NCBI GenBank assembly: GCA_023515745.1
Contig: JALECJ010000254.1
Coordinates: 620,001-684,000, forward strand
Length of the DNA stretch: 64,000 nucleotides
DNA from: Amoeboaphelidium protococcarum
Lineage: Eukaryota > Aphelidiomycota > Aphelidea
Reading direction: 5' to 3'
The position numbers and the translations under genes were made by a program. Numbering within the stretch: position 1 is the first letter of the stretch; each line of letters begins with the position of its first letter. This document shows positions 1 through 13,787 of the stretch, one piece after another. Below the pieces are notes generated by a model, which saw nothing but the letters and a program-made list of their open reading frames with translations, had not been told where the DNA came from and ran no database searches.

Positions 1-285
1 ACGAAGGAAATTCCAACTGTAATTGGCTCTGATATTTACTATCGGTTAGCCAAAGTTGAGTTTCCCGTCATGCAAGTTGCTCATGCTCGTGCGCTGGACC
101 ATTATGTAGAAAGGTACAGAGTTGGTAAGTCAAGTAAGCGGTGGGCATACTTGTGGCGGCTTGTTTAGGAGTTGGTCCGGCCAAAATAAGTTTATACTAT
201 CCCGTTTATATATATATATATATAGTGATACTAACTAATTATTGTGAGTGTATAGGGAAACGAAAGTGATTCTGGCTGAATGCTT
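1..285 (+). mobile_element. Truncated copy of an unclassified mobile-element ORF (3' end)
   Basis: This stretch matches 40217-40495 almost base for base, apart from scattered substitutions and a longer TA run. It encodes the last part of the same protein (TKEIPTVIGSDIYYRLAKVE and onward) up to QELVRPK. In the intact copy a short intron follows. Here the donor GTAAGT is changed to ATAAGT and one extra G follows the acceptor TAG, so normal splicing and the PKKRK tail are lost. It is therefore read as a decaying copy, cut at its 5' side by the window edge. Similarity stops just after the segment ending gattctggctg. Confidence 0.75.
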
Positions 286-732
286 TTCATGTTAGATATG
301 TCTGTTACGAAAGCAACACGTATCATAAATCGTTTGATTAGCATAAAGTTAAAACAGTTTAAGTATGTAAAGTATCTATAAAAAACTTCATCTATTCAGA
401 TAATAAAAATTTTCATCTATTAAATAGAGTAGCTCTATCAAGATCTACCCGACAAGCAAGATCTTTGAAGCAGATGCTGAAAATGACGACGAGTTTCAAA
501 TCTGTTTCAGCAAGCCGTGCAACCAAGAAACCGCAGAGAACGAAATTCTTGTCAAACAATCAAACGATAGTCGTAATTGTTGTTGCTTCTTCATCTTTCT
601 TTACTATTATTACTACAGGTCGGATTATCACAACCATTTCTCCATATAATCATAGAGTGTAAGTTTAATTTAATCATTCATAGTTGTATTATAATATAAT
701 TATTCTATTTATCTGTTTGTATAAGTGTGTAG
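286..732 (+). promoter_or_regulatory. Upstream region of the chitin synthase gene, with a probable leader intron at 659-732
   Basis: The region is AT-rich with no recognised gene. Positions 659-732 form a good intron for this genome: donor GTAAGTTTAA, pyrimidine/AT-rich body, and acceptor TGTGTAG ending exactly at the ATG of the chitin synthase. The upstream sequence is open in frame, as AT-rich DNA often is with only one stop codon. An N-terminal extension therefore cannot be excluded, although no upstream in-frame ATG is convincing. Confidence 0.4.
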
Positions 733-3700
733 ATGGGAAAGAAGGATACTGATTTGATAAATAGTGCTCCAGCACAAGATGCCGATGTGGTATCTGCGCT
801 GAATGAGCGTTTCAACAAGGATAGAGTATATACTCGCATCGGCAATCATTGTATGGTATCAGTCAATCCGTATAAGCCTCTCGCCGATTCTTCTGATGAT
901 TCTTTAAAGTCGATTGTGTCCGCTGTGAAAGATGGTGTGGACAGGGAGCAGCCGCATGTGTTTGAACTGGTCAGTGATGTGTACTACAACATGCTCTAGA
1001 AGAAGGATGACTAAAGTGTTCTGTTTATGGGAGAGTCTGGTAGTGGAAAGAGTACAAATTTGCTGTATGCCTTGCGCTCTATCATCACTGCATCCAAGAG
1101 TAAGAAGAAGGAGAAGGTTGCTCAGCGTGCTCTGAAAGCTCTCACCGTCATGGATGCTTTCGGTAATGCAAAGACTGTGTAGAATGACAACTCTTCTAGA
1201 TATGGAAAGGTGTGTGAGGTGTAGTTCAATAACCGTGGTAAGATGTCCGGTGTGAAGATGATTGACTACCTGTTGGAGCGTTAGAGAGTCTCTGGTGTTT
1301 AGTATAATGAGAGAAACTTCAATGCCTTCTATTATATGATTGCCGGTCTGTCTGCAGAGTAGAAATCTCAATGGAAGCTGTAAGACGCTGGTAAGTATTA
1401 GTACTTGGTGAGTGGTACTAAGGCTCATCGTGCCACTAATGAAGATGTTACTGGCTTTGCAGAGTTGGTGTCAGCTTTGAAGGCACTTGGATTCAAGGAG
1501 AAGTACTAAACTTAGGTGTTTTAGCTGTTGACTGCAATCTTGTTTTTGGGTAATCTCGAGTTTGTGGATCCCGAAATGAAGGACGATGCTGCTCAAGTGA
1601 AAAACATTGAAGAACTTCGCATGGTGGCAGAGCTGCTTGGTGTTAGAGCCACTGATCTGGAGAATGCTATGGTGTACAAGACTAAGCTGATTAAGAAGGA
1701 GATTTGTACTGTTTATCTTGACAAAGATGAGGCGTTCGATCAGAGAGATTTGTTGGCGCAGACTTTGTACTCGTTGTTGTGGTCCTGGCTCGTTGAGTCT
1801 ATGAACAAGAGGCTAGTTGACGATGAACCAGCAATGCTTATCAATTTGGTTGACTTGTTCGGTGTTGAGAACTTGAAGGATAATTACTTTCATCAGTTCA
1901 TGGCTAATTATACTGCCGAGAAGCTGTTTAAGTTGTTTAGTTAGGTTACCTATGAGCAGGAGCTTGAACTATACCAGAAGGAAGGTGTCAAGTTTGATAG
2001 TGTATCCTTTGCTGACAATGCCAAGATTTTGAATATCTTCACTTCCACACCTAGTGGTATCCTCACCAACATCAACGAAGAATCTGCCAAGAGCCGTAAG
2101 CGTGCCAAGATCTCAGCGCTGATTGAGACATGGAATGAGGAGAACAAGTCCAATGATTATTACATTTCCTTCCCGAAGAAGAGCAAGTCTTATCTCTTTG
2201 GAATCAAGCATCATTCCGAGAATGTAAACTATGATGCCGAAGATTTTATTGAGATCAATGCTGAGACTGCTAGTGCTGACTTTGTCACTCTGTTTAAGGG
2301 TGGACCTGAACTGCGCGCTTCCAAGAACTCCTTCATTAGAAATCTGTTCAGCGAGAAGGCTTTGAATTTGGAAAGATCTCCTTAGAATAGTAAGACTATT
2401 GTTAATGCTCTGTAAGTCAACACTCCGAGAAGAAAGCCATCCAGACGTGGTAGAGAGTCCAAGAAGGGTGCTGAAGCATCTTCCAAATCCGCCGCTAGAA
2501 CTCTTGCATCCGACTATGATGAAGCTTTGGATTTCTTGTTTGAGGTGCTGTCTGCCACGTAACTTAGTACTGTGTTTTGTATTAAATCTAATAGCACTAT
2601 GGCCGCTAATAGATTCGATAAGCAGAAAGTTTAGAATCAGGTTAACGATCTCGGTTTAGCTGATTTGATTAACTTTAAGAGCAAGAGCTTCGCCCTGAAG
2701 ATGCCTTCTAATCAGTTTGCTGATAAGTTTCGTCTTGCTTTACCAGATGAGCAGAGCAGTTCGAATGCTGCGAATCCTATTGATCTGTTTGTCTAAGCAT
2801 TTGGTTGGAAGAGCAAAGATTACTTTGTGGGTAATTAGAATGTGTTCTTGTCTGAGAAAGCACTCAAAGAGCTGACTTTGAACTTGAGAGCCGCAGAGAA
2901 GATTGAACGCAAAAAGTTGAAGGCCAAGCTTCGGGAAGATGGAGGAGACGTTGCACCGTCTGAAGTTGCCGGATCTCGTGTGAGTTCGTATATTCCAGGT
3001 GGTGTTGGCGATGATGATTACTCTGAGGATGGCGGTTCTGATTATGATTCCACCGCAGACGATGCTTCTGCTTACGGCTCAGAGTATTCTTATATGTCTG
3101 AGGCTGAGACTGAATTTGGTAAAGAAGGTGGTGCGGACAAGAACGGATTCATCGATGAGAGCGAAATGCAGGCTGAAGAGGAGGAATAGGAAGTGTCTGC
3201 TGTGAGAAGAAATTGGCTAAGAACAGTGACATTTTTCACATGGTTCATTCCCGGTCGTTGTCTTGAATATGCTGGAATGAAGAGAGCTGATATTCAACTT
3301 GCATGGAGAGAAAAAGTTACTCTTTGTATTCTGATTGTGCTGTTAAGTGCCCTTATGTTGTTCTTTATTACTGGATTCACGCTGATCTTCTGTCCAACTG
3401 CAGATCAGTACACGGTGTCACAGCTGACTGAGCACAACTAGCCATAAACTGATATGTATGTGGCTGTTCATGGTCTGATTTACGATGTGACTGGCTTGCG
3501 TAATAGTCACACTGGTGGTGCCGATCTGACTAACGAGTGGGCTGGTAAGGATGCCACAGCGTGCTTCTTTTATCCTCCAGATGCTCTGTGTGACGATGTT
3601 AAGACCGATCCTCCTTTGTTATACAATGACACGACGTGCTTCAATCATCCTTTCGACAAAGTTTTGCCATACTTTGACAAGAAGTCCAAGAGTTTGTATA

Positions 3701-6051
3701 AGGGTGTTCTTGCTTATTAGTGGGACGACATCAGGCAGAATCATGCGAAGAGTGATTCGTGGTTTGTAATTGTCAAGGGTGATATCTATGACATGACTGA
3801 GTATCGTGAGAGTGGTCAGCGTTATCTAGGAGACAAGGCCACGAGTATCATTTATCAGAGTGCAGGTAAAGATGCCACCAGTTTGTTTGATGCCATTGGT
3901 GCTGAGGGCAGGTCTGCGTTAAAGTGTATGAAAGCTACCAATTATGCCGGTCAGGTCAGTTTGAGAGATAGTCCGCAGTGTATTTTTGCAAATACTTTAT
4001 TGCTGGTCGCTACAGGTATCCTGGTTGGTATTTTGGTGGTGAAATTCTGTTCCGCTCTAATGATTGGAAGTCAGGGTAATCCTGAGGATTATGATCGTTT
4101 TGTGATCTGTCAAGTTCCTTGTTATACTGAAGGTGAAGAGTCATTGAGAACATGTCTGGATTCTCTGGCCACACTGAAGTATGATGACAAGAGAAAGTTG
4201 TTGTTCATCATTGCTGACGGTAACATTATTGGTAGTGGTAACGATAGAGCCACATGGAGAATTGTTTTGGATGTTTTGGGTGTTGACCCGTCTATTGATC
4301 CGCCAAAGTTGAGTTTTTAATCTTTGGGTGAAGGCAACAAGTAGCACAACATGGGTAAGATCTACACTGGCCTATACGATATAGCCGGGCATCTGGTCCC
4401 ATATTTGGTTGTTGTCAAAGTTGGAAAAGATAGCGAAACTCGCCGTCCAGGTAACAGAGGTAAGAGAGACTCTTAGATGATTTTGATGAGATTCTTGCAG
4501 AAAGTTCATTATGATGAAGCCATGTCACCTCTAGAGTTGGAAATTTATCATCAGATGAAGAATGTGATTGGTGTTGATCCGAGCTTTTATGAATTCGTTC
4601 TCATGGTGGATGCTGATACTGAGGTCTTGCCTGATGCATTGAATAAGCTAGTTTCTAGTATGGTGCACGATGCCAAGATTGTGGGCCTGTGTGGAGAAAC
4701 TACCCTGTCTAATGAGCGCGACTCTTGGATTACCATGATGTAGGTGTACGAGTATTACATTTCCCATCACCTGGCGAAGGCTTTCGAGTCTTTATTCGGA
4801 TCAGTCACCTGTCTGCCTGGTTGTTTCTGTATGTACAGAATTCGTTCGCCTAACAAGAGTATCCCATTGCTAATTTCTAAGCCGGTGATTATTGATTACG
4901 CTGTGAATGATGTGGATACTTTGCACAAGAAGAATCTGCTGTCTCTTGGTGAGGATCGTTACTTGACCACGCTGATGTTGAAGCATTTCCCAAACATGAA
5001 AATGTCTTTCAGTCCTGGTGCTATTGCCAAGTCTATTGCTCCAGATCGTTGGAATGTGCTGTTATCTCAGCGTCGTCGTTGGATTAACTCCACTATCCAT
5101 AATCTGGCTGAGTTGCTGTTATTGCCACAGTTGTGTGGTTTCTGTTGTCTGTCTATGAGATTTGTGGTGTTCTTTGATCTGTTTGCCACCCTGGTTATGC
5201 CTGCCACTATCGGCTATCTTGGATATCTGATCTATTCCGCCATCTAGAAGCAAATGTTCCCTATTATTTCGCTGGTTTTGTTGACGGCTGCGTATGGTCT
5301 GCAGATCATCATCTTCTTGTTCCGTAGAAAGTTTGAGCACATTGGTTGGATGATTATCTACATCCTGGCACTACCGATCTTCAGTTTCTTCATTCCGCTG
5401 TATGCGTTCTGGCACTTTGACGATTTCTCCTGGGGTAACACGAGAATTGTCGTGGGTGAGAGAGGTGGAAAGAAGCACATTGTGGATGAAGAGCCGTTTG
5501 ATCCTCAATCCATTCCGATGAAGAAGTGGTCAGAGTACGAGCAGGAGATGTGGGAGAGCGAGAGTCAAGTGTCTGATGCTACTTAGAATCAGTCTGCTGT
5601 CAGTGCTGGATACACTCATATTACTGGCCAGGTTGGACCATACTCTGGATTCGTTTAGCATATCTTGCCTGCTCAATCCCTGGTTGGTCCTATTTAAGCG
5701 CCAGCAGAGTACTATCAGCAGCAGCCTATTCCTCCAGAGTACCAGTAGTATTCGCAAGCTCAGTCTGAGGTTCCTATGCAGTCGCGTCCAATGTCCATGA
5801 TGCCTGGTCCTAATGGTCAGCCAATGATGATGCCGGCTCAACCTGGTGGTGGAGCTAGCATGGTTAACGGATTTCCATCAGATGACCAGATTGTGAGCCA
5901 GATCAAGTCGTACCTAGCCACTGCCAACCTGATGACTGTCACCAAGAAGCAGGTTAGAGATGATCTGGCAGCCTTCTTTGGCGTCGACATGTCGCCAAAG
6001 CGTGACTTTATCAACAAGGTTATTGAAGACGTATTGCAAGGAAGGATGTGA
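733..6051 (+). CDS. Class V-type chitin synthase with N-terminal myosin motor
   Basis: The product is a 1772-residue polytopic enzyme that extends chitin from UDP-GlcNAc at the plasma membrane or in secretory vesicles. The domains run in the order known for fungal class V/VII enzymes. First comes a myosin head with P-loop GESGSGKST near residue 100 and switch [11 protein letters not shown] cytochrome-b5-like domain follows at about residues 908-1010. The family-2 glycosyltransferase core comes next (DADT, EDRYLT, QRRRW), flanked by membrane segments near 860-885, 1085-1107 and 1476-1566. A C-terminal DEK domain sits at about 1705-1765. The reading frame is unbroken only if TAA and TAG mean Gln, and dozens occur. 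Switch II reads DLFGVE instead of the usual DxxGFE, and the motor is short, so motor activity may be altered. The family call is firm. Confidence 0.96.
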
Positions 6052-6276
6052 TTCAATGGTTATATTTGAATGATGTTTTGATGAGATGATTAAAATGCTT
6101 TATGAAAAAATTTGTGTTGTATTATGCTTTTGCACCTTTCGAACAGTAGGCGATCACGTGCAAGGTACAGTTAAAAGTAGAGTTGAATCCCCCCTGAGTG
6201 GTGCCTACGTCCACTAGTGCCAATACTTTCATTTTTTGACTAGCGTGAGTTTGTAATAAAATTAAGAGAATCTATA

Positions 6277-7029
6277 ATGATATTCTACAGATTAATATTT
6301 ATTACGTGTCTTATAGTCTGTTTACAAGGCGCGACCATACAAGATTTACCGGTAAAGGTATTGGCTACAGCTACTCGGCATCTTGATGGTGATGATATAC
6401 AAAATTTGCTCCTCACCAATCGGCAGATTGGGCAGCTGACGGTAGATGATTTAAAATTTGATCGTGCTCAGATGGTGGATTGGAATATCAATATACTTAG
6501 TAGACGTGCCCTGTTGAATATTGAACACGTCCAAGCAATTGATAAGCTGATATTGAGTCTTGCAAATGGTGAGGATCTCTCAAAATCACCCACGGTTTTT
6601 AAAGACGTTGCAAGTATTCTTATCGATTTTTAATACACGCGTAATGGTCACGGCTAATGGTTGTATGACTGTTGTAAGACAGTGGACGAATATTCAAGTA
6701 TCAATGTACCTATCAAATTCTTAAGAGCGACCTATGAGCTCAAATGCAACCACCGAGATCTATCCTAATATCTACCTTCGCAGCTGAAAAGTGTCGTGTA
6801 GATTATCGATTTTAATTAAGGAAACATTGTCAAGTTACAAGCGATTCTTCTTATATATACTAAGCAAGATGATGGCAAGATTGTTCCTCTATGTGCAGAC
6901 TCTCTTATATCGAAACAGCACCGGTTGCCGCCGTCAATTGGAAAACGTCTCAGGTAGACTTGGCGCGTCGTGGATCCTATAATTAAGCTCAGTAAGCTGG
7001 CTTTTTTTCATATGGATGTGCTTTATTGA
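6277..7029 (+). CDS. Secreted protein with F-box-like N-terminal motif, function unknown
   Basis: This 250-residue ORF (UAR=Gln) ends in TGA. Residues 1-20 form a clear signal peptide (hydrophobic core FITCLIVCL, then QGATIQ). Directly after it, LPVKVLATATRHLDGDDIQN recalls the start of an F-box (LPxEvL...hL...D). No second membrane segment is visible, so secretion is predicted. I do not recognise the family. The F-box resemblance is weak and could be chance. A secreted, lineage-specific protein could act at the host or prey interface, but that is speculation. Confidence 0.6.
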
Positions 7030-7356
7030 TGTAAGAGTGTTAATTATGACTTGACTCATTTGAAAGCCTGTTAAATGATTTCTATAATGTTAATTCCGAG
7101 ATATTGGAACTTGAGTAATGTCCGATAATATCAAATTTAAACACTGGGTGAGTTAGTATGAGATCGGACGCGTTAACAGAGTGTTTTACGAGTATGGCTG
7201 TCTTGGGGTCTTAAACTAACAATGGTGAAGTTTTATCTACTATGCTCTAGCAATTTTAGTGAAGTAACAGGCATAATCTCTTGAAAACAAAATCCTGTGT
7301 TACATTCAAAATCAAATTCAATTTTCATCATTCAGTCAAGCAAGCAAATACTCTCT
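7030..7356. other. Intergenic spacer between convergent genes
   Basis: This AT-rich spacer separates the 3' end of the secreted-protein gene (+) and the 3' end of the membrane-protein gene (-). I see no gene, tRNA or repeat in it. Confidence 0.5.
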
Positions 7357-8316
7357 TCATACAGACTCATCCGTACTGACACTTCTCAACACAGAAGAAG
7401 TCTCGCCTGGTACAAGGGTAGAGTCATCCTTCACAGGGACCAAAGTCTTGTCATCGTTACGAGCAACAACGGATTTTTCAACCTGAGGAGGAGCAGTTGC
7501 AGTCTTGTGAGTGCTCATTTGCTGAGTATTGTTCATAGTAGCAGATCTGGTTGAGGCCTCCTTCACCATGACAAAGTCCAATACTAAAAAGATTATCCAC
7601 AGCTGGTGGAAGATCTCACTAACATCAAACACGGAATTCTGGTACTTGACACCAGCGATAATTAGGGAACCATCAATGATACGGATGATTGCAACCATAA
7701 AGATGAAAAAAGTGTTACTCTTGGCGATAACACTCATCAAGTAGTTGGATCTGGTCTGGAAAGCAGATGACGCGCCTTTGTTGAACCAATTTTGCAGGCC
7801 CTTCATCAGAAAAGTCTGATAGATGACCACCAGGAACAGACCGATAGCATTATGAGAGATACGCAGCTCAGGCACCAGGCCAGAGTAGTCACTCTTGATA
7901 AAGTCGTTAGGCGTCAGCTTCACAGTGGCGATACCACGGTACACCAAGTCATGCAGAATGTCAATGATGCAGCCAGACATTGCAAACAATAGCTCGTGAC
8001 CTTGCAAGAAGACTTGCGCCTTGATGTACAAGTAGTAGTAGGCACCAATACGGAAAGGGAATGCCAGATAGGCAGAGATGAACCAGAAAGCAGTAGCAGC
8101 GCCACCATCAGTGCCATAGAATAACAGCAATAGACGCAAGAAGGCGGCAAATGAACGCGAAGCAATAGCGAGTGCCAGAGCATTACGCGCCTACTTTTTC
8201 TTACCAGAGTCAATCAGGAAGATGATAGGTAAGAGGCCGTAGCCAAGCGCGAATGTACCAGCCAGGCCAGTTGCTTTTGAAACGGCAGAGTAGCCTTGTG
8301 CGAATGTCAGGCTCAT
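7357..8316 (-). CDS. Multi-pass membrane protein, family not recognised
   Basis: This 319-residue ORF starts MSLTFAQGYS and ends in TGA after STDESV. It shows about six to seven hydrophobic segments (residues 15-35, 45-65, 70-95, 105-125, 155-175, 200-225 and 240-260). A hydrophilic C-terminal tail of about 60 residues follows, rich in Thr, Val and Asp. The topology resembles small 7-TM membrane proteins of fungi, but I cannot name a family. The start is the first ATG downstream of a TGA-free leader. The palindrome ACGCGT lies 9 bases upstream of it. One internal TAG (GKKKQARN) is read as Gln. Confidence 0.7.
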
Positions 8317-8903
8317 TATGGGTTACGCGTAGGCGGAGTTGATACAAAGAGTAGGGAGTCAAGCGGATAGTCAGAGAAATAATACAACAGATTAATCCAG
8401 ATAGATAGCTATGAGAAAATGAAAAGATAAGGATTGATAACGGTAACAATCCTGCTCTATCTATTTTGCATGTTACATGATCCAACAATGTGATTGGTAC
8501 CAATATGCCGGACTTTAATTGCACTGATTAATCATGGTCCAATCTAACAATCAATTTTGCATCTAAATATAGCGAAATTTAATTGCCTAAATTACTCAGA
8601 TATTACAAAGCTATAAGGGAAAAATTAGATAATGCTAAAAGTGCACAAGAAGATGTGTTGTTGATACTTGACTTCATTTTATTACACTTCATTCCATCCA
8701 TCCATTCATCAGCCCGATATCTTTGAGGCATAGCCAAGTACACTGAGGGCGCGTCTCTATCGTCTTTCGTTTCAACCATTTTCCCGATTGCAGAGCACTG
8801 CTCTCTCCTTCTTTTACACCTCCCTCATTTTTCATAACTCTTTTGTCTATAAAACTGGTGGAAAATAATTATTATCATTTATCGCATTAAGTAATACATT
8901 TAA
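8317..8903. promoter_or_regulatory. Divergent intergenic region between the membrane-protein gene and HID1
   Basis: About 590 bases separate two divergent start codons. The region is AT-rich and has a CT-rich tract near 8800-8850 before the HID1 start. I see no gene or RNA gene in it. It presumably holds both promoters. Confidence 0.5.
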
Positions 8904-10772
8904 ATGGGATAGTCTGAGAGCACTTTGAACATTAAGCGATCACTGGCTTAAATAAAGACTAGCGCTAATGCTGAACTTTTGGATCATCTGTTGTCTGTGG
9001 ACATACCTCAATTTTACGACACTTTCACTATGGAGGATGCACAGTAGTTCTCTCAGGAATCTATGTTATATACGGTAGATAGTTGCTTTAAGAAATTGTA
9101 AAAGTTCATTGATTCTACGTTGGAGCTGACTGTTGAGGAAGAGATGTAATGCAGAAATTCATTGCAAATTATTACTCGATTGGTTCCCGTGGCGTATTCG
9201 AAAGGTGTAGTATTATAACTACCTGCTGATACATTGATTTAAATGTTTAGCTGTAACTTGGTCGGTAATCAGTTGGTGTGGTCTAGAGGTATTGGTAATT
9301 ATGATGAAGATCAACACAGTAGTAGTATTGTCGAATCTGTTGATATAGATCAGTTTAAAGTGCTCATTCTGACAGTGTCTCTAGTGGTAAGTAGCAGTGA
9401 AGTATATGGAATTGCAGACGATAATAAGTCTATTCTACACTAGATTCTGTATGAGCCTGTTTATGGTGGTGATGTTAATGAAGGTAAAAAGAAGATTCTT
9501 GCTGTGTTATGCTCTTTGCTCAATCTGGCCGTGAATTCCGGTGGTAATAGCGGTAGTAGAAAGAAACTACAAGCATTAAGTTTACAATTGCTTAATGTTT
9601 GGTTCAATTATAAACGGGATGATTTAATAGATTAGTAAACTGGTACTATTAGGAATTAGAATTATAATAGTGAGACTGGGTCAGAGATTAAATTGGATGA
9701 AATTTAAAATGTTAATCTGATTAGATTGTTCTATGGCAGATTACACAGAGCTGATGACTTTTAGATTATTTTGGATGGTATAGTGCGGCTCTGTATGGAC
9801 GTCAATGTTAATAATAATGATGATGATATCTTATAGTAGACTGTCATGTTTATATTCAATCTTTTGATTTATAATGAAAAGTTTACTGCCTATTTTTGCA
9901 GTAATCAATAATCTGTTCAAGTAATCCAGCGATTACTCTGGATATTGGTCAAATATGGCTCCGAGCAGAGGTATTCTGGAATGACGAGGAATGTATTGTA
10001 TGTTCTGCACTATCTCAGTGACAAATCTGCGTTATAGACTCTGCTCAGTGCTGATACGTTTACGATAATGAAGGATTTGTAGTAGATGACCACTGATTAT
10101 ACTCTATCCGATACAGTGCTAATGTCATTGATCACTTTCTGTCTCTAGTGTAAGAATCCAAACTTTACATCCATCTCATTATGTATCATGAGGAATATTG
10201 GACCTATGGCTGAGATTGCGAATCTAATTACATGTCAAAAGTTGGTGAACTTGATAATGCAATTCTCGAAGCCATCCTATTTGTCTGCCAATCTTACATC
10301 TATAGTTTACGTAATTGATTTTGTTTAGTTTATGCTTTAATAATCTGATTCTATGAATTCTGTGTTACTGTATGAACTGCTTACCATCGCAGATCAGTTG
10401 GAGGAATTGTAGAGAGTTAGTTTTGCAGATTTGGTGAGTAAGTCTAGTGCTGTTACGGTGACTGAGGCAGAGTTTGATGTATTTAAATAACGATTGACCA
10501 TTGGCCCTCTTGTGGAGTTGATTTCTGAATGCAGGTCCGCAGTTGAATAAATGTGCGAGGCTGAGACTGGTCATGATTAAATTTTGGATTATCTCTCCAC
10601 CCAGAAAGTCTCTCAAGGTTTGGAATACTCTGCGGTTAGTTTACATGTTGGTAGCATAACTTAATGGCTGGGTTCACACACATGGGGAAGTATTTATATG
10701 TATCACCTCCACACATTGCCTTAATACTGGCCGACTGATAATATCAAGTTGTTCTCTATAAAGTTTGATTGA
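8904..10772 (+). CDS. HID1: HID1/dymeclin-family peripheral Golgi protein
   Basis: This 622-residue protein begins MGQSESTLN. Gly2 with Ser6 is an N-myristoylation consensus, as in HID1 and dymeclin. The rest is helical with many Leu/Ile repeats, as expected for the family's alpha-solenoid. HID1 (yeast Ftp105) works at the trans-Golgi in sorting and dense-core vesicle biogenesis; dymeclin is its Golgi relative. The segment RNSLQIITRLVPVAYSKG near residue 90 matches the conserved N-terminal block of the family. More than 30 UAR codons are read as Gln. Family membership is fairly secure; the choice of HID1 over dymeclin rests on the N-terminus and should be checked by alignment. Confidence 0.75.
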
Positions 10773-10997
10773 ATGACGAGTTGCAATTTTTTGTATTGTG
10801 TTCTGTGGCATTGATTTCGCGTCAAGATATTGATAGGTTTATCTTGTATGCAAGAGCTATACTGATAGAATTACAAGAGTTAAAGTCATAATGATATATA
10901 AAATTACAGCTATTTACATTTGAATCAAGTTGCTCATTTCGTCAATAGATCATGCAGAATTAGAATTACGACCGCTATCACCATTACTACAAGAATA

Positions 10998-11774
10998 TCA
11001 CTGCTTGCGAGCCTCCTCCCCGGCTTGGCGAAGACTCTCTCCCGCTTTTAATACTTCAGATGGTGCTGAAGATACTGCACTTACCGCCTTTTCAACTACA
11101 CTAGTCACACCTGCACCAGTACCGTATTGGGTAGATGGAGTTGAAATTTCCTGAATTGGCTGTGTCTTTCCATACACTGGATAAGTGCGACCACTTGTTC
11201 CCGGCTGAGACCACGTTGGTGTTCCATAACCATAAACACCTGACGGACCTTGCTGACCATATTGTTATTGTTGCTGCTACTGCTATTCCCATGACTAGGA
11301 GCTACTTACCCAATGACGCGTACGCACGTACACACTGCGCACCACCTTCATACCAAGATACACCACTGATATGAAGCCGACCAGAGTCAGAGAAAAGAGA
11401 GCACAGCCAGACAGTACTAGTGCCAGAAAGAGTCCAGAGAATGCCAGTAGACTTCCCTCAACCAGGCCAAACACTGACAGTCCAACGACGCCCAGAGCAG
11501 TGCTAGTCGCCAGAGCAAACAATGAATAAATGCCAACAGGCACGGCTGATGTTGCAAACAGAGCTGTAATCAGCGATGCCAGTGGAGGATAACGTTGCAT
11601 CAGAGCACGCAGTCGTCTCAGAAAGTTGCCCGCACAGCGCATCAATGTTCCTCTTGTGCGGCCAACCACGCGCTGAGCTGCTTACTGTGTCTTTACAGCT
11701 GCACCCCTTGTAATATCCGAGGCCACCTATTCAGTTTCAGACTTTTGTTGTACACTCTCTCCTCCTGACTACAT
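10998..11774 (-). CDS. Promethin/LDAF1-like lipid-droplet protein (tentative)
   Basis: This 258-residue protein has a polar N-terminus (about 60 residues) and a dense hydrophobic block from about 60 to 150 (PPLASLITALFATSAVPVGI, then glycine- and leucine-rich hairpins). A Gln/Gly/Tyr/Pro-rich tail with a run of seven Gln follows, and it ends at TGA. The double-hairpin core with ATSAVP resembles promethin/LDAF1, which works with seipin where lipid droplets form at the ER. Most of the poly-Gln is written with TAG and TAA. A GTAAGT lies just after the hydrophobic block, so an alternative spliced end is possible. The family call is moderate. Confidence 0.55.
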
Positions 11775-12041
11775 AATAATTTAACCGGTATTAAAATACG
11801 ATTTTAAAGTGAGCGATAAATCAAAAGAGGATGCAGCCATCACATCAGCTAGATTTAAATATTTGATGTACAGTCATCACTGTTACGTATCAAGGTGAAC
11901 TGTCGCGGAACTGGATTTCACACTTCATTTGTAACTTCTCAATGACTAACCAGATCTCCTTTTGATGATCTTCGCAATCTTTAAAAAGCGCTTCGATCCT
12001 TGTTCCTACTTAACTTTTTGTAATAATACAGTAATATTATC

Positions 12042-13526
<1,485 letters not shown>

Positions 13527-13787
13527 CTAGACAAAGTTAGATTATCATATACCTGGATTTCATCACAATCCTTCTTGTTTGTTCATAAGTCATAGACGGT
13601 TTTACGCGTTGAAACTTTTAACTGTAACTCAATAGAAGCGCTTTGCTAATATAGTCTTTGAGCGTGGTAGTAATTAAACAATGCAACATACAAATTACAG
13701 AAAAGTCAAAATGAAACAATTAAGTCTATTATCAATATTATTATTAGAGTGAGTGAGTGTGAGTTTCTATATTCATCAATGAATCCT

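Noticed and set aside
904-1428. Minus-strand ORF of 174 codons opposite the myosin motor
   Set aside because: It is antisense to strongly conserved coding sequence and has no recognisable features; it is a shadow.
733-6051. Reading the chitin synthase region as a pseudogene full of premature stops
   Set aside because: All interruptions are TAA or TAG and none are TGA, conserved motifs continue across them, and the same pattern recurs in all other genes.
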